From: Asterias rubens
Taxonomy: Eukaryota > Echinodermata > Asteroidea > Forcipulatida > Asteriidae
Direction of reading: 5' to 3'
NCBI RefSeq assembly: GCF_902459465.1
Contig: NC_047064.1
Location: 6,722,762-6,786,761, forward strand
Length of the DNA stretch: 64,000 bases
Part shown: piece after piece, positions 25,001 through 35,800 of the stretch
Numbering within the stretch: position 1 is the stretch's first letter
Layout: the number at the start of each line of letters is the position of its first letter
The notes under the pieces: generated by a model
What the model was told of the DNA's origin: nothing
Databases searched by the model: none
The model's input: only the letters and a program-made list of their open reading frames with translations
Program-made: the position numbers and the translations under genes

Positions 25001-28000
25001 ATGAAGTATAAATTATTTAGCAGTTTTGTACCATTGCACCAAGGACAGGAAATCAGGTTGCAATTTCAGTTACTTTAGTTGTTTGATTCATTCGATAAAT
25101 CGACTAAAAATTACTTTGAGACTTGCCACGACTTGCAAATCCGTATTAAGGTACAGCGTTTTTAAAATTTTGGCAGCCAATTTACCCTAATATTCTTTTC
25201 TGTACAGCAAGCGTCTTTGATGGTAAATACGGCAGCGAGAGAGAGTTCAACTTGGAGTCAGACTTGGACATCCTACTGGAGCGCAAGCAGAGGGTTGGTG
25301 TCGCTAAGTACAAATGGCAGAACGCAAAAGTCCTTCTTCAACATGCTGGTGGCCAACTTGGATTTGCCATCAGGCGATGGGGAGACGTGCTGCAGATACC
25401 TCCTCAGTGAGTAGAATATCTTTTTAGTTTGTTTGGTTTGTATGTTTGTTTTGATGATCTTCCCATCAAGGGAACTCCGCAAATTCCCCACAGGGAGATA
25501 CAAACGCGAATCTGACAACAGCTAATCTCTCTTAAGTACACAATTTTCTTTTTAAATATACTTATTCTAGTCTTTGTGAAATCAATGGTTAGCTAGGTAT
25601 GATTCAAACCCGCAACCATGAGATTGCAAATCCTGCAGTCTAACCACAGGACCATAAGGAGAGTCCCTATAAAAATTGGTAAAATGAAAGCTCAGTCACA
25701 ACAGTTATAATTTAATAAGCTTCTTGTTCAAACAATAGTTGTATGGCCTGAACAGGTTTCAAGTTTTACTGGCTAGTCTGCATTATGATTTTTCAATTTG
25801 TTTTCAATTTTTTCAAATTTTCTGAATCTTTATTCTTCTCTAATAATAGACCCTTCCCTTGAGGTATGCCAAATGCCATAGAGATGTGCACTCAGAAGAC
25901 AAACAATTGTGTCTGCATCAGGCCGCATATAAAACAGTGCAGCGTTCCCTCGTTTTGCCATGGGAAGGGTCTATTGTCAGCCTTCAGCATGATTGGCAAT
26001 TCAAAATAGAATTCTAATTTCCTCATACCATAAAATAACATCTATTTTCTTCTGTTACCAATCTAGGAACACCGACCTCAGGTACAAATTTGCAGCAGAG
26101 GCACGGAACAATCTCGTTGCCGGATCACAGAACATCACCAGCGCGGCGAATTACCTCAACACGATCCGGTTCCCATACTGCACCAAGGAGGAGTTGCAGG
26201 TACTTACCATGGCTATCAATCACGTCTTCACGGATCTGCTGACGCCGGAGAGACACAAGCACGCCATGGAGTGTTACGTCACCGTGTACAAGCGGACAGG
26301 AGCTCTCATCCAGTGGTGTGATCATGTAAGCCAGTTTGATTAAAGACACTGGACACTTTTGGTAATTGTCAAAGACTAGTCTTCTCTGTTGGTGTATCCC
26401 AACATATGCACAAACAAACCTGTTAAATTTTTGAACTCGATTGGTCGTCGAAGTTGCGAGATAATAATGGAAGAAAAACACCCTTGTCACACAAAGTCGT
26501 GTGCTTTCAGATGCTTGATTTTGGGACCTCAAAATCTAATTCTGAGGTCTCAAAATCCAATTTGTGGAAAAAAAATTCTTGAAAACTACGTTACTTCAGA
26601 GGGAGCTGTTTCTCAAAATGTTTTATACTACCAACAGCTCCGCAATTGCTTGATACCAAGTAAGTTTTTGTGCTAACAACTATTTTGAGTAATTACCAAT
26701 AGTGCCAAATGCCTTTAATATACAGTACCTTTAAAATTTTCCAATAAATTTCCCAATGGTAGTGCCCTTTTCAAAATGAAAATTGCCTTGCCCTCTCAAA
26801 GATGAAATTTCAGGCCTGGTGTTTACATGCTGTGTTTCTTGAAAACCAGAGGATTAAAACACCCTTCTCAAAAACCATTTGTGCATCCTGCTGTCAAGCA
26901 AATCAAATGAGAAATGATCAAAACATTATGTTGAAATATTGTTGTTCTTTTGGATGATCAGGTCATCAACAAGACAATCTTAAAAGATCTTGAGTCCGCG
27001 GTGAAGGAGTGCGCCAGCAAGAAGCAGGAACTAAAGCATGAGAGACTTAAACTTATTAAAGAGAAGATTCGTGAGAAGCTGGGAGATGAGGCGGCCGATA
27101 AGATTGAGATTTCTTCAGGTAAATTGAGTTAAAACCTCCATTTTTCTTCTTTTGAACCCCTTTGCACCATGCCACACACAGCTGCCGTCTGCCCACTGTC
27201 TGCTGTTTTGGGAGTTATGCATGTAAAGAGAAGGTGATTTAAAAAGAAAATTCATATGATGTCTCAACAAAGTTCTCGATGGGCTTTATTAATCATGTCA
27301 AAATAATGAACAAATTCATTTTTAAAACGCATTATGATAGGAAGAAAGCTCAGTCAAAGTTAACTGAATATGTAACAAGATTTGATTAATAATCCAAGCT
27401 GCCTGACGTCATTACCCAGTAACCCACCATAAATCATTGTTGTGCCCTTTGTACGGGTCATACTCCACTTATGTTATTGCACAGTGTGCATATAATGTGC
27501 AAACATGGCAGAGGTGGGCAGATACGTGTGTAGTAACAGTGAATTCTTTCACATTAGCTAGCATTAATGTTTTGAACGCCCAAATGAACAATCTAGTGGC
27601 CCATCAGAATGGTCCATGTGCATGTGCTGGTATTCTTATCCGGTGCAATTCGAACGTTCCTACCGTTTCGCCTTTTGAGGCACTCCTCAGAACAAGTAAA
27701 CCTTGTTTGGCGATCATCCATATTTTTTCTTGGTTAGTCTTTTAAGTTTCTGTGCGTTTTTATTTATTTGTTTTTTATTTTATTTTAGATGTGCCAGCTG
27801 AGGTTGAGGATGTAGACAAAGATGATGCAGAGCTGTTGATGCTAGTTGAGGCAGACGCCGTGTCACAGGCTGGAGAATTGGCTACGGTAAGTCACTGTTC
27901 TAATTTTGTTGGCTCTTTCTTTATAAGAGTGACAATGAAACCTCAGAGAGTTGACGGGCAAAGCTTAAAGTTGCTGGCCTCCAAAACAAGTCCCTTAACC

Positions 28001-29715
28001 TCCTCTTACCTGGAACTCTATAGTGGACTACCAAGAGTTAGCACCAAAATTAGAACAAAGCGGCTGAGATGAGCAGGTCACTGCCTCAGACATGCTGAGC
28101 TGGCAGTGAGCAGACTGCTGCTATGGACCCCTACTCATAGGGTCACTGTTCCTGTGGCATACCAAAAACCTCCTATGTGGACACCTTGTGCTGGGACTCT
28201 GGCCTGCGACGGGAAGAGCTGCGTACAGCAATGGAGGACCAACGTGTTTGGAGGGCCATCATATGATGCTCCGCATCGACTGAATGAATCAGGGCAGCAA
28301 CTTACGCATTCATATATTATTTCCTGTGTATTGGTTGACCACTCAACATTTCGATCAGCACACTCTGATCGTCTTCAGGAGGAAGAGTCCAGTTTTCAAA
28401 CCACCGATGCTTCTTCAAACCACCACTACTCAAAGAGATTTACACATGGTGCTACTGCAAAACCTCACCTGATCATTGCAGCATTTTCTCGATAAGCTGT
28501 GATGTATGTACTGAGAAAGTGTCCTGTAATTCCTCTTTTTTTTCTATGAACATACTCCAGTTTTACCCCTTCTGCCCATATCCACCCCCTTAAATTTTTT
28601 ATTATAACAAGAAACCATTTATTTGCTGATGACTTCTTAATAATTTATGGTTGTCTCTCTCTCTGTACACAGCTTGCTCCAGAAGGAAATGACAGTCAAG
28701 CCATCACACCCATTCCTCTGACTGAGCTTGCTCCTACCCCATCCATGGATGATCTTTTTGGCAACATTGATCAGCTCAAGAAGCAGCATGAAGAAAATGT
28801 AAGTACATTTTACCAACACAATATAAACCGCGAGCATTTTGGTACCATTCAGCGTCGGTGTTTGTATAGCCACGGTGGGCAGTGTGGGGCGGGCCTGGCC
28901 AGAACTAATAATTTCTCCCAGCACTCTCAGTGAAATACACTGTGCTGCCCAGCACAGATTTCCCCCAGATTGCATTTCAGCAATGATGGCACCAAATCTA
29001 AACATGAATAATGTTGTTCATCCGCTCGCCCTTGTTGGACTGAAATTGGATTTAGAGCCCACCACTGGTCTAGGTACAACACTGTTCAGAGTGCTTTTGT
29101 TTCGTCTTTTTTGCACTGCTACATGGTAGACCACAATGCGCGTGTACATGCTTAATCCAGTTGGTGGTAGCGCGGCTGTTTGGCGAGCGATCAATGTCTA
29201 TTCACTGAAGAGGATTGTGCCTTTCAGCTTTGACGACACGTGACCGCAACTATATAGGCCTAAAGGCAGGCCTTTCACAGCTAGACCTCATAGTGGATGC
29301 AAATACGAACTTTTGACGATGGGTTTCTTCCAAAGATTGGGTTTTCACTCTCTACCTGATTGCATGGGTCTTCCCCATTTAGGATTTTCCTCCCAGATCT
29401 ACAACTTTACATGTCTTTGCTAATTTTGCTATCGGGTGTGTACAAAATAAAATAAACAAATAAGTAAATAAAACAAATATCCATTAATACCTCACCATGC
29501 AATGACTCAATCCACACAGCCTGCTTTTGTTAACAATTGACGAAAATTGTTTTGCCCCAACCTGACAGGTCAAGGAGTTGAACAGACAACAAGACATGGC
29601 CAAGGCAAGAGTTGACCAGGACCTTCAGGCGAAGCTTGCAAAGAGGCGGAGCAGACGTCGTCGGGTCCAGGCACAGGAGACGGAGATGCAATCACTGGCT
29701 GAACAGACCAGCTAG
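22041..29715 (+). CDS. Uncharacterised N-myristoylated (predicted) coiled-coil protein, nine coding exons
   Basis: Coding exons: 22060-22332, 23104-23285, 23573-23829, 25208-25406, 26067-26325, 26962-27118, 27789-27886, 28673-28798 and 29569-29715; all phases agree, giving 565 residues ending in TAG. I do not recognise the family. Seen: N-terminus MGCAAS, a good N-myristoylation signal with an adjacent cysteine; a Pro/Gln-rich stretch near 48-85; charged heptad-like coiled coil about 95-235; a conserved-looking helical core about 245-390, with REFNLESDLDILLERKQRVG, KYKWQNAKVLLQHAG, TDLRYKFAAEARNNL and LLTPERHKHAMECY; a lysine-rich helix about 395-435; an acidic linker; and a basic C-terminus with KLAKRRSRRRR. 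A membrane-anchored cytosolic scaffold is a guess. An acceptor just before 22041 shows an upstream 5'-UTR intron. None of its introns look U12-type. Confidence 0.85.
22363..22430 (+). repeat. SINE-like tRNA-derived head
   Basis: tggcctactggttaagagca carries an A-box-like TGGCCTACTGG, followed by a weak B box (gattcaacccc). The same opening occurs in the SINE at 33854. It lies in intron 1 of the uncharacterised gene, just before a family A MITE. Confidence 0.5.
22511..22883 (-). repeat. MITE family A copy (orientation 2)
   Basis: Starts ttaaaggcagtggacactat and ends with the inverse, atagtgtccagtgtctttaa. The internal palindrome is intact (gacctcaag ... ttgaggtctcgaaatc). Intron 1 of the uncharacterised gene. 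Confidence 0.85.
23430..23569 (+). repeat. MITE family C right half abutting a splice acceptor
   Basis: Shares aaatatttcaagggatg, cctactatcatcat and ctgtgatctt.aacaat with the copy at 53230-53350. It ends in ctgtaatgtttctttaa, the inverse of the family C terminus, followed directly by CAG and then exon 3 of the uncharacterised gene. Confidence 0.6.
26340..26719 (+). repeat. MITE family A copy (orientation 1)
   Basis: Starts ttaaagacactggacacttt and ends accaatagtgccaaatgcctttaa. The internal palindrome around ctcaaaatctaattctgag is present. It begins 14 bases after the exon 5 donor of the uncharacterised gene. Confidence 0.85.
27966..28290 (+). pseudogene. Decayed LINE ORF2 C-terminal relic
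   Basis: Plus-strand fragments in two or three frames give YLELYSGLPRVSTKIRTKRL, AGHCLRHAELA, LLLWTPTH, then SYVDTLCWDSGLRREEL and MEDQRVWRAII. This is the order found at the end of retrotransposon RT proteins. Stops and frame changes show it is dead. It lies in the intron between exons 7 and 8 of the uncharacterised gene. Confidence 0.65.
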
Positions 29716-32173
29716 AAAAAAAAAAATCAGTTACCCTTCCCTCATTTTTATCTTAAGTTAGATTCTTCATAGACTCTAAGATCGCGTTTGAATCAAAGCA
29801 ATTTTTTGAACCAGATTTTCGGTGACATTTACTGAGAGTATCAGGTATGCAACTTTTAGCTGATCAGCCCACTTTTTTTTTTTTTTTTTAAACCAGTGCC
29901 ATGGAAAACTGGATAACACTGTACAAAAGTGAAGTGTGAGCGGCCCGTTTTACCTGTAAAGACAAATGAGATTGGCCTAAATATTTTCTTACTTGTCTTT
30001 AGTACTTGTTCGAATAAAATTAATTTACAAAAAAATTCTTCTTGTTTTGATTCTGAGCTTGTAGAAAGAAACTGGGTTGAGTGACCATTTTTTAGAACAA
30101 GCCCTTTAGGATTTTCCATCTAAATTCAGGCCCGGAGTAAAGTAGAGAGGTTAGACTGCTCAAGTTGAAATGGTATTCATAGGTTGTACATATTTTTTAC
30201 ATTTGTATATATTTGTCGACAGGTTTACTCTATTGATAATGTGTTTGATGTTTAATATTAAGCATGTGTTTTGATATGTGTGCAATGCCCACATGAAAGT
30301 AGTCTTACGAGGGTCTTATTATATGTAAGAAATCATATGTGAATATCACCAAAGATTTTATCCGTCCAGTTTTGGGAGAAATGCAGTATTGAACAAGTGG
30401 TACTTTGATGTAACTCGAGGTTGAACCCAGGCATGATTTTCCTAAGTTTGTTTTACCGGGGGGGGGGGGGTTTGCGCTAAAATTGTGAATAAATAGCCTG
30501 AAATGTCTGTTAGAGCCTACACCATGTGTTTAGGTTGGTCCTGGTACTTGATAAAATATTCATACTTTTTTCCAAGGACCAAATATATGCCTGGTTGAAC
30601 CTCAGAAAACCTTTAAAAAAACCTTGAAACTAACTCTGAGTTACCGCCTGGTTAATTTTGCATTCCTCCTTAAACATTCTTATTATAAAAGAAAAACAAA
30701 TCTCTATTTTCTATTTTTAAAAACATGCTTATATTCACCATTTTAAATCGAGGCTGTGTATATATTAAACAAATACTTGTCTGGTGATTATTTGTGTGTA
30801 CTCTAAAGGTATTATTATACAGGATTTGAAGAGCTTACAAAATTGATGTAGACATTGTTCATGCTTGAATCATTGGTTGCATTAACAGACCTGTGAAAAT
30901 AATTTGTTCCTAAGAAGTCCGTGCTCAATGCATGTAAACATATGGTTGCAACAAGCAAAATTAACTTTTTCCAGAAACAGTTTGTTTGAATAATGACTTC
31001 ATTTTCTGAGGGCACACAAAAATGTTTTTCTTGTATTCAGACAGATTAAACAGAGTGGTGTTTTTTATCCTTGTATAATTACTTTGAAATGTCCGGGACA
31101 TTTACTGGTAAATGTATTCTTATTCTTACATTGTAGCTTTTCAGCTACTAAATGTTGAAACTGTGATTTGGTTTTGGATTTCCCCGTGGATTTTTTTTTC
31201 TGGAGTTCAGGATTTGGTAATCTGCTACCCCTTGAGGTGTTCTTGTAAAAGGTAAACTTAATCTCAACTGACATGACTGAAGACCGATTCCACCCTTTAA
31301 TAGATGTAATAACCCGGGATTTCGCGCGGCAACCCCGCTAGAAAGCTCGACGTAAAAATGCTGCAAGTGTAGCGTTGTGTACAGGGGAGGGCTAAAGTGG
31401 CTGGGCAGGGTCACAATACAAATCACTGTGGCAAACAACCCATTCTAAGTTAAGACGAATCATAGTGCAATCGTACACTTGTCCATCTTTTTTTCCGTTT
31501 CGGCATTGTCGATCCCATCCATATTTTCCAGTTTCCAGCGGATCACGATAGTGGTTCTTTCCCAGCGTTTATATCCCGTTTCTTTTATTTTGTTCCCGTT
31601 CAGTTGATTATTTTCTGTCCTGTATAGTTTTCAAACCCCTTTGCTTTTTCCCCCCTCACCAGCCTCGTTCGTTTTTTCCCCAACTCCCTGTCCCACCGTG
31701 TGCCCCTTCCCTATCCCGTCCCATATCTAACCCACGCCACCGTGCCTCTCTATCTCCCGTCCCCGCGATCCCCTGCATTGGCATTGTTCTTTTCTTGCCA
31801 ATGTTTGCCAATAACTCATATTTTCTAGTTTCGCGTGGGTCCCGTTTGTGGGTTTTTCCCGTTTTATGGGCTTGATTATCATTTTAGCAGGGTTCGGGCA
31901 CCACTTGCCAAACAACAATGGCGGCGCCCATGCGATTTAAGCGCTTTTATAATATAGATGCGAGAGGATTCCGCTAAGCAATTTTCTTCATTTAGGGCCC
32001 AATTTCAGCTAGGAAGCTAGAAATATTGCTTGATAAATTTCTTTGCTTTGTAAAAAAAATTGGTGGGGCACCAGTCACTCAGTATCAGCAATGAAGACTC
32101 AATATAATTTGGTTGGTAAACTGTTTCACCGAAAAGCAAATTCCTTCTTCATGTTGCATAAGATGTGATCATG
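29716..32173. other. 3' UTR and intergenic stretch
   Basis: Begins with the 3' UTR of the uncharacterised gene. No further coding exon is recognised. A pyrimidine-rich stretch runs about 31490-31760. Near 31916 there is an ATGGCGGCG in a YY1-like context with only a 19-codon frame after it. Confidence 0.4.
30013..30018 (+). terminator. Possible polyadenylation signal of the uncharacterised gene
   Basis: AATAAA about 300 nt after the stop codon; a second one lies at 30488-30493. Either could be used. Confidence 0.4.
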
Positions 32174-32276
32174 GTAGCTGCGATAACGTAACTCCCCTTC
32201 CGATGTCGGGAGGAGGGTCAGGAGGCTCCCGACGTCGGGAGCAGGGTCGGGAGGAGGGTTACGTTATCGCAACTTA
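32174..32276. mobile_element. Short inverted-repeat MITE, same ends as 14652-14915
   Basis: Left tagctgcgataacgtaac and right gttacgttatcgcaactta, with GC-rich arms repeating gtcgggaggagggt. About 100 bp. A second small hairpin (ctcctag ... ctaggag) follows at about 32277-32315. Confidence 0.7.
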
Positions 32277-32427
32277 CTCCTAGATAGCCGAACGAGCCTC
32301 ATAGTTCTAGGAGTATTATTATTAATCGCAACTATGATCATGGAGGTAGAATTTGGAGTTGGAACGCCCCCTACACTAGTCTCAGACAAACTAAATCCAG
32401 TGCCCCGGCCATATAGACTTATTGATA

Positions 32428-32507
32428 AGTCGTTAATGGTCTGCTGCGGTGAAATAGTCGAGTTGTGGCCGCGCTCGCTATCACCGCGACAGACAACTAA
32501 CGACTTG
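32428..32507. repeat. Imperfect 80-nt hairpin upstream of DCTN6
   Basis: aagtcgttaatggtctgctg on the left pairs with gacagacaactaacgactt on the right, with further pairing of cggtgaaatag and ctatcaccg. The loop is GC-rich (gttgtggccgcgctcg). Confidence 0.6.
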
Positions 32508-32519
32508 GACACAAGTCTA

Positions 32520-32649
32520 AGGCCGTGTCCGAATTGGCGACTTTGGCTACAGCTACGGCTAGATCAGCGCGTCTGTCAGTGTTGAAGAATAGCAGACGCG
32601 CGCGCCCTAGCCATAGCTGTAGCCGAATTCGCCAATTCGGACACGGCCT
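32520..32649. mobile_element. MITE, AGGCCGTGTCCGAA family
   Basis: 130 bp with ends AGGCCGTGTCCGAATTGGCG and its exact inverse. The arms continue with gctacagctacggctag against ctagccatagctgtagc. A diverged second copy is at 44633-44767. It ends about 175 bp before the DCTN6 start codon. Confidence 0.8.
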
Positions 32650-32820
32650 GACTTCAGCTCAGCACTGGGGAAGTTAAACAGCGCCACCTTGTGATAACTT
32701 CTCCAGTTACAACCTCGCCTTCAGAAATTATACTTTGATCAATCCCATGTGTGTTTTGTTCAACACGGATATTAAGTTGAACCTGGGAAAGAAACACAAC
32801 ACTACACGACAGCTGAAAAA

Positions 32821-32832
32821 GAAGATGGCGGC
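32821..32832 (+). promoter_or_regulatory. TISU initiator element at the DCTN6 start
   Basis: GAAGATGGCGGC matches the TISU consensus SAASATGGCGGC at all 12 positions, with the DCTN6 ATG inside. From what is known of TISU, this predicts YY1 binding and a very short 5' UTR translated without scanning. Confidence 0.7.
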
Positions 32833-35800
32833 GACGATTCATCGACCAAGGTGGATTTTTATTTAAAATAAGTAGTTATTTTGCCTTTAAATGAAGTCAT
32901 ACAAATTAGTGGATTGTCCTTTGATTGAAACTGACGCTACGGGCACCATGGTGATTTGGCAAATTTCACTGAAAATCTGTCATTTGGTTTTTACGACATG
33001 TTTATTTAGATTTTAGTTAGCCGACTTTATTTATTTTTGTTGTTTTTTAAAGCATTTTTTCCAACTCACAACTGCATCAAATCATATCAAATCATGGAGG
33101 TCCTGGACTGGAGTAGAAATTTCTACCTCCATATTATCAAATATACAGGGAAAGGTTTCCAAGGTTTCCATATGCTGCAACCACTTTTTAATTTGTTATG
33201 AAGTAGGCCTAAAAAGAAGTGTATATATTATATAAAATAATTTACTCAATCATTTAAAATCAAATGAGTCAAAATGACAGAATGAGATTGAGATATTATT
33301 ATTTCATTTTGTAAAAATGTGCAAAATATTGGTGGCAGGACCAGGATACGGAAAGTTTTCCACTTTAACAAAAAAAGCATGGCTCAAAAATAAACATTGC
33401 CCATTGTTGAATTCTGACTTTGCACATTAATTTGCAGCGTGAAGATTGGTGCGGGAGCAGTAGTCTGCGTTGAGGCAGAGATTCGTGGAGATGTAACTAT
33501 AGGTAAGTATGAACGAAAGGGTTGAGCTTGAGTATCAAGTTATCTTTAGGAATAGCAGTAATATGATTTTGAGGTAAAAACCTTTTTCCTTTTTAGGTTC
33601 TTCTTGGTGGAAACCATGCAGTTCAAATTGTTTTGGAACGGCATCACTTTTGCTCAAATTACCTGAAATTTTACAGGTTTTCTTAGATCAAGATACATAG
33701 CTCTATTTGTTTTTAGGCGCTAGCACTAGCTAGTGCAAAGTGCTCAATTTGATTCCAGATCAGTACAAACTTTTGTGGCCAGTTAACATTATTGTCTGCG
33801 TTTGTGTGAATTTTTATCGCAAATTAAAGCTCCACTACAACACCTTTATTTGATTGTGGTTTAGCCAAGTGGTTAATTAAGAGCACCGAATTCAACCTCT
33901 ATTGTTTCTGTTTGGCATTGTGTGGGGTGGAGTCCCAGTCATGACCCTTGTCTTGTGTCCTTAAGCAAGACACATTAACCATTGCTTCATCCTTCGGATG
34001 GGATGATGGTCCCGTGTGTTTTGTAACGCACAAAAAACAACCCAGTGCACTTATCCAAAAGAGAAGGGATTCGTCCCGGTGTTCCTGGTTTGATTGGCTG
34101 CGTTTTGCGCCACAGCACCATAGGTCTCATACTTGAAATCATAGCTTAACTTGCAGGAAAAAATACTGTTGGCTTTTATACGCACCTTTTAGGGGTGGTG
34201 TGATAAAGCGTTATATACATGTAAGCAACCAAGTAATATTATTATTTTGGGTTTCATTTTGTGTACTATGTCAGGTGCCCGGACTGTTGTGCATCCAAAA
34301 GCCAGGATTATTGCAGAGGGTGGTCCCATTGTGATTGGAGAGAGCAATTTGATTGAAGAACAGGTGGTCATCATCAACAGGTATGTATCAGGACCATGGA
34401 TTGGTCTATTTCTGATGGTGATAGAAATTCTACCAATCAGGTTAATCTGTGAGACATTCAAGAAAAGTGTAGTTCAAAGATTTTAGCATAAAAACTTACT
34501 TTGTAACAAGCATCAAAGAGCTGTTGATAGTGTAAAACATTGTGAGAAACGACCTCCCTCTGAAGTAATGTAGTTTTTGAGAAAGAGGTAATTTCTCACT
34601 CAACTATTTGAATCTGATAAAAGACTTCAGACCTGAAGCCTTTTTAGGTAACTGAAAACACACAAATTTGTGCAACAAGGGCAACTTTTCTTTTCTTTGT
34701 TTCTTGCAACTTAGATGACCAATTGAAGTCAAAATTGTCACTGGTATTATTATTTTATGCACATGTTGGGATTCACAGAGTGAGAATACTAGTTTATTGG
34801 TAAATACCAAAGGTGTCTAGTGCCTTTCACAGCGATCAATCCATTGTTGTATTTCTCATTACAGACAGTCCGATGCATCTCCAACCAAAGAAGGAGGTCA
34901 GAAGATGGTGATTGGAGCTAACAATGTGTTTGAGGTTGGCTGCCGTATCCTTTACCCAAAGAACACAAAGTTAAAGTTGACAGGGGAGGAAACATGTATT
35001 CGTCCACCAAAATCCAACACTTTATTTATTGTAGTTTGGACTCTGATTTCAACATTGGGTCTCAGAATTCATGAATTTCAATAACCTCTCTTTCTGTATA
35101 TGTGCCTTGAGTACCTTGTTGGTAGATACCTGCGCTATATAAGACTTCAATATTATTATTACCTCATCAATCCTTGTGCCTTGATTAATTTTAGTAAGAG
35201 TTAAGATACTTGTAGATGTGTTAATTGCTGATCAAAGTGTGGTGTCACAATGCAAATCACTTTGTTTGGACACTTTACCTTGGATTGGGTACTTTGGGCT
35301 ATAAAAGTGTGTGTTGTGAAAATATGGTATTGTGTGGTAAACCACTAACCTTAATCTCTCCAGTCTCCTGGTTTATTTTTTTTTTTTTTGGGGGGGGGAG
35401 GGAAAGCCAGTTTGGCACTGGGCACTAGAGTGCACCAAAAGAAATTGGGCTTTAATTTATATTAAATCCTTGTCGGCCATTTTTCCTTGACCCGTGAATT
35501 TTATCTTTAGGTTGCGAAGCACTTCGCGTTGGGGACAACAATGTGATCGAGGCGAAAGGTAAGGTGGAATATAATAAATAACGAGACCGTATTTTGGCTC
35601 TCTAACGACACTGGACACTATTGGTAATTGTCAAAGACCAGTCTTTTCTCTTGGTTTATCTCAACATATGAATAAAATAACAAACCTGTGACAATTTGAG
35701 CTCAATTGGTCGTCGAAGGTGCGAGATAATAATGAAAGAAAAACACCCTTGTCACTTGAAGTTGTGTGCTTTCAGATGCTTGATTTCTAGACCTCAAAAT

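Noticed and set aside
31916..31975. ATGGCGGCGCCC start as a gene beginning
   Set aside because: The frame closes after 19 codons, no donor fits a known protein, and the TISU match is poor.
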